The notes under the pieces were generated by a model that saw only the letters and a program-made list of their open reading frames with translations, was not told the DNA's origin and searched no databases. Shown here piece after piece: positions 26,760-34,216 of a stretch of DNA of 64,000 nucleotides. The DNA is from GCA-003244245 sp036266995 (lineage in GTDB: Bacteria; Actinomycetota; Actinomycetes; Mycobacteriales; Pseudonocardiaceae). The DNA lies in contig DATAWX010000169.1 in assembly GCA_036266995.1 (NCBI GenBank), forward strand, positions 11,964-75,963. Reading direction: 5' to 3'. Every line of letters begins with the position of its first letter. The first letter of the stretch is position 1. Made by a program: the position numbers and the translations under genes.

Positions 26760-27242
26760 CCTTCGTCCCGCCCGCCTCGGTCAGTGCCCGTGGTTCCAAC
26801 CTCGGCAAAGCGAGGTCAGTGACCTCGGGGTGAACCTCGTGCAGCCCGCGCCCAAACAGCTGCTTGCACCGTCGGTTGGCTTGCTCCCCGGAATCGTCGT
26901 ACCAAAGTGTCCTCCAGCTTCCAGACCGCTTGCGGCTCCATCAGCAAGACGCTGTGCCAGCGGCCTCCGCTAGCCGGATCTGTTCCTGCCGCTGGTGTTG
27001 GCGACCGTTCCCGAGTGTCGGGTCGAAAGCGCATGCCTCCCGACGCAGCTCGCGCTGGGCAGCCAGACCGTGTCGGCCAGGATCGCGCTCAGCAGCTTGA
27101 TCATGCCGTCGTGATCCACAGCGCCAGTGTTCACCACCAGGAGCCGGGGTAGCGTTTGAGTCATCCTCCACGCCGGAGGTTATGCCCCAGGGTAACTCCC
27201 CCGGGGCACGGCGAGGGGTTCCGGCGAGGAGATGGCTTTTTG
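26760..27242. other. Stretch without intact gene
   Basis: About 480 bases lack a supported gene. On the minus strand between 27164 and 26816 a frame-shifted series reads MTQTLPRLLVV, MIKLLSAILADTVWLAAQ and EQIRLAEAAG, which looks like a decayed small protein but is not recognised. Confidence 0.3.
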
Positions 27243-27577
27243 ATGGACGTTGACGACGACGCGCATACGATCGGTCGGCGAGTCCGGCAGATTCGCCATG
27301 CGCGGGGTAAGTCGCTCCGGGTGGTCGCCGCTTTGGCTGGAATCAGCGCCTCGCACCTGCACCGGATCGAGACGGGGCAGCGTGCGCTGGACAGCCGGGC
27401 ACAGACCGTGGCGCTGGCAACGCGCTTCAAATCTCCCCGTCAGAGTTGACGAGCCTTCCGGTGCCCGCGCCAGCCCTACGCGATTCGACTTCCCGCAACC
27501 GCCCGGAACTAGGTTTCACGCATGGGGAATGGTTGGCGTTCACCGCCGGAGTCCGCAGCGGCGAATTCGACAGCTAG
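27243..27577 (+). pseudogene. XRE regulator fragment joined to a DUF397 tail, frameshifted
   Basis: The ATG frame encodes an XRE helix-turn-helix (IGRRVRQIRHARGKSLR, ISASHLHRIETGQRAL) and stops after RFKSPRQS. In another frame the regulator continues as ISPSELTSLPVPAPA and then changes without a stop to a DUF397 ending (LGFTHGEWLAFTAGVRSGEFD). So a frameshift and a deletion have fused the relics of an XRE gene and a DUF397 gene. Confidence 0.6.
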
Positions 27578-27750
27578 AAGATCCGACGACCACCTGCCCC
27601 AGCTCCCCGACCGGTCGCCGGTCGAGCGAGCCCCGTCACGTGCTCCCGGTCGCCGGCCGGTTCCACAAGCAACGCGCCCCGTCTCCGGCGGCCCGAACAG
27701 CCCGGCAGCATCCCGCTGGCGCACAATCGGGTGGTGGGTGTCTACCACCG

Positions 27751-28761
27751 ATGACCCGGGAAGCCGTCGATCGCCCGGACCTGCTGATTCAGCGGGTGGC
27801 GCAGGCGTTGTGGGATAACGACTCGATCACCCGGCGGGTGATCTACCTGGCTGGCCTGGGCGGGATCGATTACAGCATCGTGGTCGGCACGTCGACGTTG
27901 CTGGGGGCGCGGCTGGCCGTACTGATCCTGACCGCCGTGGCGTCGGCGGCGTTCCTGGTTGCTTTGGTGATCAGGCGCAGCAAGTCCGGGGTGACAGTGG
28001 CGACGCTGGCTGTGTTGGGGATCGTGGGTGGAGTGCTCGGCGGGTGGGCGCCGGGTGCGGGGTCAGCGTTCGCGTTCGTGGCCGTGTTCGCCGCCGGCCG
28101 GCGCCTCCTAGCGCGGACCGCGGCCGTTGTCGCCCTGGTCACGGTGGCGGCGTTGACCCTCACGGGATTGGCCGGCAGCCGGCTGTCCGGCCTTGGAGTG
28201 GTGGGTATGTCGGTCGGGTTGGTCGCGGCCGCGTTGGGCGGGCTGAATCGGGCGGCTCAGCAGCGGGTTCGCGAACAGGCAGAACTACTGCTCGCCGAGG
28301 GTCAGGTCGTGATCGAGGAGCGAGCCCGGTCGGCGGCGTTGGCCGAGCGCACCCGCATCGCCCGGGAGATCCACGACGTGCTGGCGCACAGCTTGTCCGG
28401 GCTGATGTTGCAACTCGAAGCCGCGCACCTGCTGCTCGACCAGCACGCCGACCCGGCCCGCATCGCCGGGCACGTGGACCGGGCCCGCGGGCTGGCGTCG
28501 GGCTGCGGGTCCCGACGTGACCGCCCAGCCGGGGCGACCGCTGCGGGTGGTGGTCGCCGACGACCAGACCGTGGTCCGCGACGGGCTGGTGGTGCTGCTC
28601 GGGTTGCTCCCCGATGTGGAGGTGGTGGGCTCGGCCGGCGACGGGGAGCAGGCCGCCGACCTGGTCGCGCAGCACCAGCCCGACGTGGTGCTGATGGATC
28701 TGCGGATGCCCCGCTGCGACGGGGTGACGGCCACCCGGCGGATCCGTGCCGAGCATCCTGA
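27751..28761 (+). pseudogene. NarL-type sensor histidine kinase lacking its ATPase domain
   Basis: From the ATG at 27751 the protein has four or five membrane helices (residues about 30-150), a coiled linker and a HisKA_3 dimerisation domain with ERTRIAREIHDVLAHSLSGLM (phospho-His in EIHD). The family sequence stops at DRARGLA near residue 250, exactly before the HATPase_c domain; the remaining ~85 codons read out of frame through the response-regulator gene. A deletion of roughly 350-400 bp is inferred. The product cannot phosphorylate itself. Confidence 0.7.
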
Positions 28762-29188
28762 GGTGCAGGTGGTGGTGCTGACCACCTTCGCCGACGACGA
28801 GTCGATCTTCGCTGCATTGGACGCCGGTGCCCGGGGCTACCTGACCAAGGACGCCACCGCCGCCGAGATCGCCGCGGCGTTGAGAACCGTCACCGCTGGT
28901 CAGGCCCTGCTGGACCCGGCCGTGCAGGGGCGCCTGATCGACACGATGACCAGCCGGCGTCGTCACGTGCAGCGCACCGATCTACCCGACGGGCTGACCG
29001 CGCGGGAAGCCGAGACCCTCACCCTGATCGCCACCGGGCTGTCCAACGTCGAGATCGCCGCCGCCCTGGTGGTGACCGAAGCCACCGTCAAGACCCACAT
29101 CAACCACCTGCTGGCCAAGACCGGGAAACGCGACCGGGCCCAGTTGGTGGCCTACGCCTACCGCCACGGCCTGGCCGAGCCACCATGA
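28517..29188 (+). CDS. NarL/LuxR-type response regulator
   Basis: This 223-residue regulator has a receiver domain with VVVADDQTVVRDGL, phospho-acceptor Asp in DVVLMDLRMP (near residue 61), T in VLTTF and K in LTKD, and a C-terminal LuxR HTH (LTAREAETLTLIATGLSNVEIA, TVKTHINHLLAKTG). It starts at a GTG inside the end of the truncated kinase gene. With the partner kinase broken it would need another phosphodonor. A VC0807-like membrane protein follows and may be its target (inference). Confidence 0.88.
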   Translation: MTAQPGRPLRVVVADDQTVVRDGLVVLLGLLPDVEVVGSAGDGEQAADLVAQHQPDVVLMDLRMPRCDGVTATRRIRAEHPEVQVVVLTTFADDESIFAALDAGARGYLTKDATAAEIAAALRTVTAGQALLDPAVQGRLIDTMTSRRRHVQRTDLPDGLTAREAETLTLIATGLSNVEIAAALVVTEATVKTHINHLLAKTGKRDRAQLVAYAYRHGLAEPP

Positions 29189-29266
29189 CGTCCACCCGCG
29201 GGTGGAACCTTCCGGCCCCACCTCCGGGTTGACGCCCGGGACGCCCCTGCTGCCTAGCGTGGTGAT

Positions 29267-29938
29267 ATGACCCCAACACAGCAGGTAACAGCTCAGCAAG
29301 TGGCACGCTCGATCACCGGACCAACCACCTCGGCCCGAGTCGCCGGGGTGTTGCATAAGGTGGCGCTCCCGACGGTGCTGCTCAATGTGGTCGCTCCGTT
29401 CGCCGCCTACCAGGTGCTGACCGCGCACGGGGTGTCTGAGGTAAACGCGCTGTCGGTCGCCTCGGTGTTCCCGCTGGCGGCGGTCATCACCGCTGCCGTG
29501 CACTCCCGGCGGCTGGAGTGGATCGGGGTGCTCTCGGTGGCCTCCATCGCCCTGGGGCTGGCCAGCGCGTTGATCTTGCATGACCCACATGTGTTGCTGG
29601 TCAAGGATTCTCTTATCACCGGAGCTCTGGGGTTGGCCTTCCTGGGCTCCCTGCTCGCTCGCTGGCCGTTGACCTTCGTCTTTGCTCGCCAGTTCGCGCC
29701 CGGCACCGCGCGCGAGCTCGACCAGCGGTGGTCGAGCTCGCCCGGCTTCCGTGCCCGGATGCGGCGGATGACAGTGGTGTGGGGGCTGGGCATGCTCGGT
29801 GAGGCCACCGTGCGGGTGATACTGGCTTTCCTGATTTGCCCCTGGCACGCTGCTGGCGATCTCCCCGTTGCTCGCTGCCGCCTTCTTCGGACCCTGGTGG
29901 CCTGGACCCTCTATCGGCGTCGCCACGCCAACAGCTGA
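29267..29938 (+). CDS. VC0807-like membrane protein with a compensated double frameshift
   Basis: This 223-residue protein has four or more hydrophobic segments and the family-like WSSSPGFRARMRRMTVVWG stretch near residue 160. Near 29838 the frame leaves the family sequence: the alternative frame reads APGTLLAISPLLAAAFFGP, while the actual frame gives a Cys/Arg-rich stretch; at about 29892 it returns for LVAWTLYRRRHANS. An extra T (ATTT) and a missing C (CCC) explain this. The last membrane helix is therefore replaced by about 19 unrelated residues, and function is doubtful. Confidence 0.65.
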   Translation: MTPTQQVTAQQVARSITGPTTSARVAGVLHKVALPTVLLNVVAPFAAYQVLTAHGVSEVNALSVASVFPLAAVITAAVHSRRLEWIGVLSVASIALGLASALILHDPHVLLVKDSLITGALGLAFLGSLLARWPLTFVFARQFAPGTARELDQRWSSSPGFRARMRRMTVVWGLGMLGEATVRVILAFLICPWHAAGDLPVARCRLLRTLVAWTLYRRRHANS

Positions 29939-29954
29939 GGACCCAGGCCACCCG

Positions 29955-31484
29955 TCAGGTGGTGACAGTGCCGCGCAACGCGACCTCCCGGATGGCCCAG
30001 GCGGCGAAGAGCGCCACCACGGCGATCACCGCGCCCCACAGGAACACCTGGTGGATGCCGTTGGTGATCGCGGTCTGGTAGGCCTCCCGCAGGGGTGCGG
30101 GCAGCTGCTCGAGCATGCTGGGAGTGACTTGACCGCCGGCTGGGGCGCCGCCGGTGCGGTCGGGGAGCGCGGACTGCACCTGCTGGGTGAATAGGGTGCC
30201 CAGCAGCGACACCCCGATCGAGCCGCCGATGGTCCGGAACAGGGTGGCGGCGCCGCTGGCGACGCCGACATCGCGCTGGGCGACGCTGTTCTGCACCACC
30301 AGCATGGTGGTCTGCATGAGCAGACCCATCCCGACGCCGAGCACCACCATGTACACCGAGGTGGTGAACTGCCCGGTGGCCGTGGTCATGGTGGCCAGCA
30401 GCCCCAGCCCGGCGGCCATTGCCACCGATCCGCCGATCAGCAGGCCGCGGTAGCGCCCGGTGCGGGTGACCAGCTGCCCACCGAGCAGGGACGTGGCCAG
30501 CATGCCGCCCATCAGTGGCAGCAGCAGCAAACCACTGCTGGTGGCCGAAGCGCCTTGGACGTTTTGCTGGAACTGCGGCAGAAACGTCACCGCGCCGAAC
30601 ATGGCGAAGCCGGTGAGGAAGGTCAGGATCGTGGCGGCGGTGAAGTTGCGGCTGCGGAACAGGGTCAGCGCCAGGATCGGCTCGGCGACCCGCCGCTCGA
30701 CCGCGACGAACGCCGCCAGCGCCGCCACCGTGACCACGCCGAGCATGACGATCGGCGCGGAGGTCCACGGGTACTGGCTGCCACCCCAGCTGCAGAGCAG
30801 GGTCAGCGCCGCTATCCCGGTAGCGAGCAGCCCGGCGCCGCGCCAGTCGATGGCGACCCGCTCGGCGCGCCGGCCCGGCAGGTGCATGGTCAGCGCCACC
30901 ACGACCAGGGCGAGAACGCCCAGCGGCAGGTTGATGTAGAAGGCCCACCGCCAGCTGAAGTTGTCGGTGAGGAATCCGCCGAGCAGCGGACCGCCGATGA
31001 ATGCCAGCGGCATGACCGCGGCCATCAGCCCCTGGTAGCGCCCCCGCTCGCGCAGCGGCACGAGGTCGGCGATGATCGCCATCGCGCCGACCATCAGCCC
31101 GCCGGCGCCCAAGCCCTGGATCCCGCGGAACCCGATCAGCTCGCCCATGTTCGCCGACAGCCCGGACAGCGCGGACCCGGCCAGGAACACCACGATCGAG
31201 GCCATGAACACGCTCTTGCGACCGTAGAGGTCACCGAGCTTGGCCCACACCGGGGTGGACACCGCGGTGGCCAGCGCGTAGGCGGTGACCACCCAGGACA
31301 GGTGGGCCAGACCGCCCAGCTCGCCGACGATCGTCGGCATCGCGGTGCCCACGACGAGGTTGTCCAGCATCGCGAGCAGCATGGCGAGCAACAGCCCGCT
31401 CATCACCGTGTAGATCTCCCGCTTGGACCGCGGCAGGTCCACGGCTAGGGCGGCCGCGGCCGGCCCCGCAGTGGTCGTCGTCAT
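29955..31484 (-). CDS. DHA2-family (EmrB/QacA) drug exporter
   Basis: This 509-residue major-facilitator protein has about 14 hydrophobic segments, motif D1 LDNLVVGTAMPTI in the first helix, motif A GDLYGRKSVF, motif B-like RGIQGLGAGG and motif C PLLGGFLTDNFSWRWAF. The ATG at 31484 follows GGAGGATCAG; the upstream start at 31499 does not. It is divergent from a TetR gene with paired operator sites between them, so it is probably induced by its own substrate. The substrate is unknown. Confidence 0.9.
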   Translation of the reverse strand: MTTTTAGPAAAALAVDLPRSKREIYTVMSGLLLAMLLAMLDNLVVGTAMPTIVGELGGLAHLSWVVTAYALATAVSTPVWAKLGDLYGRKSVFMASIVVFLAGSALSGLSANMGELIGFRGIQGLGAGGLMVGAMAIIADLVPLRERGRYQGLMAAVMPLAFIGGPLLGGFLTDNFSWRWAFYINLPLGVLALVVVALTMHLPGRRAERVAIDWRGAGLLATGIAALTLLCSWGGSQYPWTSAPIVMLGVVTVAALAAFVAVERRVAEPILALTLFRSRNFTAATILTFLTGFAMFGAVTFLPQFQQNVQGASATSSGLLLLPLMGGMLATSLLGGQLVTRTGRYRGLLIGGSVAMAAGLGLLATMTTATGQFTTSVYMVVLGVGMGLLMQTTMLVVQNSVAQRDVGVASGAATLFRTIGGSIGVSLLGTLFTQQVQSALPDRTGGAPAGGQVTPSMLEQLPAPLREAYQTAITNGIHQVFLWGAVIAVVALFAAWAIREVALRGTVTT

Positions 31485-31507
31485 CTGATCCTCCGTCACT
31501 CGATACG

Positions 31508-31575
31508 CTTACTTTACGGCCGGCTAGTTGCTGCTCGGGAGTACGCTATCACTTACTAGCCGGTCGTCAAGTAAG
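31508..31575. promoter_or_regulatory. Paired operator palindromes for TetR regulator
   Basis: Positions 31508-31528 and 31555-31575 are reverse complements at 19 of 21 positions, and each arm is itself roughly palindromic (CTTACT ... AGTAAG). They lie between the exporter start (31484) and the TetR start (31609), as expected for a TetR dimer pair repressing both genes. Confidence 0.75.
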
Positions 31576-31608
31576 TTTGGTCGGCGGATTCGGGGAAGGC
31601 TGGGCACG

Positions 31609-32166
31609 ATGGACGAACGGCGTACCGATACCCGGGAGGCGATCCGGTCGGTGGCTCTGGAGTTGTTCGCCGAGCAGGGCTACGACAAGACCTCGCTACG
31701 GGAGATCTCCGAGCGGCTGGGGGTGACCAAGGCCGCGGTCTACTACCACTTCAAGACCAAGGAGGAGATCCTGCTCAGCCTGATCGAGGACTTCCTCGCC
31801 CAGGTCGACGACGTGGTGGACTGGGCTCAATCCCAGCCCGCCGGCGTGGAGACCCGCAATGAGGTGCTGCGCCGCTACAGCGACCTGCTGGGCGGTCGGA
31901 CCACACAACTCGCCCGCTTCATGCAGGAAGGCCAGGCGGCCATCCGCAACCTGGTCGCGGGCACGGAGATGCGCAAACGGTTTGACCGGCTGGTCGGCAT
32001 CCTCACCATTCCCGGGCCGCCGCTACCCAGCCACCTGCGTGCAAGGGTCGCCCTGATGGCCCTGCACGTCGGCATCTTCACCGGACCCGACATCGACGCC
32101 ACCACCGAGCAACGCCGCGACGTCGCCCTCCAACTCGCCCAGGAAATCGCCAGGCCGCCGTCGTGA
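31609..32166 (+). CDS. TetR-family regulator
   Basis: This 185-residue protein has an N-terminal TetR HTH: TREAIRSVALELFAEQGYDKTSL and ISERLGVTKAAVYYHF-K. The C-terminal ligand domain is helical. The ATG at 31609 has GGGAAGG eight bases upstream. It is divergent from the DHA2 exporter and separated from it by clear operator palindromes, so it most likely represses the exporter and itself. Confidence 0.9.
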   Translation: MDERRTDTREAIRSVALELFAEQGYDKTSLREISERLGVTKAAVYYHFKTKEEILLSLIEDFLAQVDDVVDWAQSQPAGVETRNEVLRRYSDLLGGRTTQLARFMQEGQAAIRNLVAGTEMRKRFDRLVGILTIPGPPLPSHLRARVALMALHVGIFTGPDIDATTEQRRDVALQLAQEIARPPS

Positions 32167-32224
32167 ACTCGACCGTACCGACATTTCTGTCGCCGGAAAC
32201 GTACGTCCTGTCGAGTTCACGACG
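32159..32224. terminator. 15-bp inverted repeat between convergent genes
   Basis: Arms 32159-32173 (CGTCGTGAACTCGAC) and 32210-32224 are perfect complements around a 36-base loop that contains a smaller CGACA/TGTCG hairpin. The arms contain the stop codons of both convergent genes. A bidirectional terminator is likely, though no T-tract follows. Confidence 0.55.
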
Positions 32225-33983
32225 ACACGGGGACGCGGCGCGCGACGTGGGGTGCGAGGGTTTCGTCGTGGACGTAGCGGGCGCCGCGGAACAGGGACGC
32301 GATCGCGCCGATCAGGGAGATGGCGATCGCCGTCAGGAACACGATCACTAGGCCGTGGTGGAAGGAGTCGGCGACCAGTTGCGGGAAGAACTGCTTGCCG
32401 ACCACGGTAGCGGCGTTGCCCGGGGGGAGTTGGGCCAGCACGTGCGGGCCGAGGATCTTCTGCATCGGGTTGTAGCCCAGGAACGCGGCGAACAAGGTGC
32501 CCACCGGCGGCAGGTTCGCGACGTTGGCGGCCTCAGCGGCCGGGATGTGCTGCTGGGTCAGGCCGGAAAACAGGGCCGCGGGCATGGTGGAGGCGAGGCC
32601 GGCGATCAGCGTGGAGAAGAAGACGCCGATCGACAGCGCCATTCCGGAGTTCTGCAGCGTGCTCAACATGCCGCTGCCCGCTCCACGCTGGTCCGGGGGC
32701 AGGCTGTTCATCACCCCGGTCATGTTGGGGGAGGCGAACAGGCCAGCGCCGATGCCGCTGACGAACAGGATCACCGCGAACTGCCAGTAGATGAAGTCGG
32801 TCGGCAACAGCAGCAGCGCGCCGAAGGTAAGGGCGACGATCACCAGGCCGCCCGTCGCGAAGGTGCGCGCGCCGAACCGGTCGGACAGCCAACCGGCCAC
32901 TGGTGCGGCGCCGAGGAACCCGACTGTCAGCGGGACCATGTAGATCGCGGACCACAACGGTGTCTCGGAGTAGTCATAGCCATGCAGTGGCAGCCAGATG
33001 CCCTGTAACCAGATGATGAGCATGAACTGCAGACCGCCGCGGCTCAGCGAACTCATCAGGGTCGCCACGTTGCCGAACGCGAACGCCGGGATGCGGAACA
33101 GTTGCAGGTTGAACATCGGCTGGGCGGCCCGGGCCTCGATGATGCAGAACCCGCCGAGGGTCAGCAGGCCGACAGCCAGGCAGCCGAGTACGAACGGGTT
33201 CGTCCATCCCTCGGCGTGTCCGCCGTAGGGCTGGATGACGTAGACGATCCCGACCAGCAGCAGGATCAGCCCGATGGCGAAGGTGATGTTGCCCGGCCAG
33301 TCGATCTTGTGGGCTCGACGGGCGTTCGTGTCGTGCAGGCTCAAGTAGGCCCAAATCGTGCCGATGACGCCGAAGGGCACGCTGACCCAGAAGACCAGCC
33401 GCCAGTCGACCTCGGAGAGCACGCCGCCGACGAGCAGGCCGATGAACGAGCCGCCGATCGCGGCCACGGCGTTGATGCCCACCGCGAGACCCCGCCGATC
33501 GGCAGAGAACGCGTCGGTAAGGATCGCCGTGGCGTTGGCCATCAGCATGGCGCCACCGATGCCCTGCAGGACTCGAACGATGATCAGCCACAGCGCGCCG
33601 CCGCCGCCGTCCAGCGGGTCCACCGCCAGCAGGATCGAGGCCACGGTGAACACGGCGAATCCGGCGTTGTAGATCTTCGAGCGCCCGTACATGTCACCGA
33701 GACGGCCCAGGGTGACCACCAGCACCGCGGTGACCAGCATGTAGCCCATGATCATCCACAGCAGGTAGCTGATGTTGCCCGGCTGGAGCGGATCGATGTG
33801 GATCCCGCGGAAGATCGCCGGCAGCGAGATGAGCACGATCGAGGAGTTCATCGTCGCCATCAGCACGCCGAGTGTGGTGTTCGAGAGCGCGACCCACTTG
33901 TAGCGCGGTGAGTTCGGGCCGGCCCACCTGCGGTGCAGCCCGCTTGCCCCAGGTCCAGCAGTGCTCGTCCCGCTCGTCGGCAT
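32217..33983 (-). CDS. DHA2-family MFS transporter
   Basis: This 588-residue exporter of the 14-helix DHA2 group has NSSIVLISLPAIF in helix 1, GRLGDMYGRSKIY (motif A), LQGIGGAMLMANATAI and the motif C region FIGLLVGGVLSEVDWRLVFW. Its long loop before the last helices (about 430-530) is larger than usual. It converges with the TetR gene at a shared inverted repeat and is divergent from the exporter at 34217. Substrate unknown. Confidence 0.88.
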   Translation of the reverse strand: MPTSGTSTAGPGASGLHRRWAGPNSPRYKWVALSNTTLGVLMATMNSSIVLISLPAIFRGIHIDPLQPGNISYLLWMIMGYMLVTAVLVVTLGRLGDMYGRSKIYNAGFAVFTVASILLAVDPLDGGGGALWLIIVRVLQGIGGAMLMANATAILTDAFSADRRGLAVGINAVAAIGGSFIGLLVGGVLSEVDWRLVFWVSVPFGVIGTIWAYLSLHDTNARRAHKIDWPGNITFAIGLILLLVGIVYVIQPYGGHAEGWTNPFVLGCLAVGLLTLGGFCIIEARAAQPMFNLQLFRIPAFAFGNVATLMSSLSRGGLQFMLIIWLQGIWLPLHGYDYSETPLWSAIYMVPLTVGFLGAAPVAGWLSDRFGARTFATGGLVIVALTFGALLLLPTDFIYWQFAVILFVSGIGAGLFASPNMTGVMNSLPPDQRGAGSGMLSTLQNSGMALSIGVFFSTLIAGLASTMPAALFSGLTQQHIPAAEAANVANLPPVGTLFAAFLGYNPMQKILGPHVLAQLPPGNAATVVGKQFFPQLVADSFHHGLVIVFLTAIAISLIGAIASLFRGARYVHDETLAPHVARRVPVSS

Positions 33984-34053
33984 CGGGTGCGCTCCTCTCG
34001 GGGGACGGGACGGTCAGGGCGCCGGGTGGCACGTCGCCACCAAGATAAGCAGA

Positions 34054-34074
34054 TAAGTTGTATAGCGCAACTAA
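34054..34074. promoter_or_regulatory. TTAGTTG-type dyad, site 1
   Basis: TAAGTTG and CAACTAA flank a seven-base centre. A related dyad lies at 34144-34164. The form resembles MarR-type operators, but no regulator gene lies beside it. Both sites sit between two divergent exporter genes. Confidence 0.4.
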
Positions 34075-34143
34075 TTGTCTGTGGAGCGCGATCGAGCGCC
34101 ACCGGAGGTGCAAGGGTTGCAGACCGGTTTAGCCCCGCTTATG

Positions 34144-34164
34144 TTAGTTGCATGAAGCAATCAA
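34144..34164. promoter_or_regulatory. TTAGTTG-type dyad, site 2
   Basis: TTAGTTG-N7-CAATCAA is a weaker version of the site at 34054-34074. It overlaps the possible early starts of the exporter gene. Confidence 0.3.
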
Positions 34165-34216
34165 CCTTCTCCACGTCCTGGTGGGCGGGGTTCTACCCAA
34201 CCGGGCGGCCGAGTCG

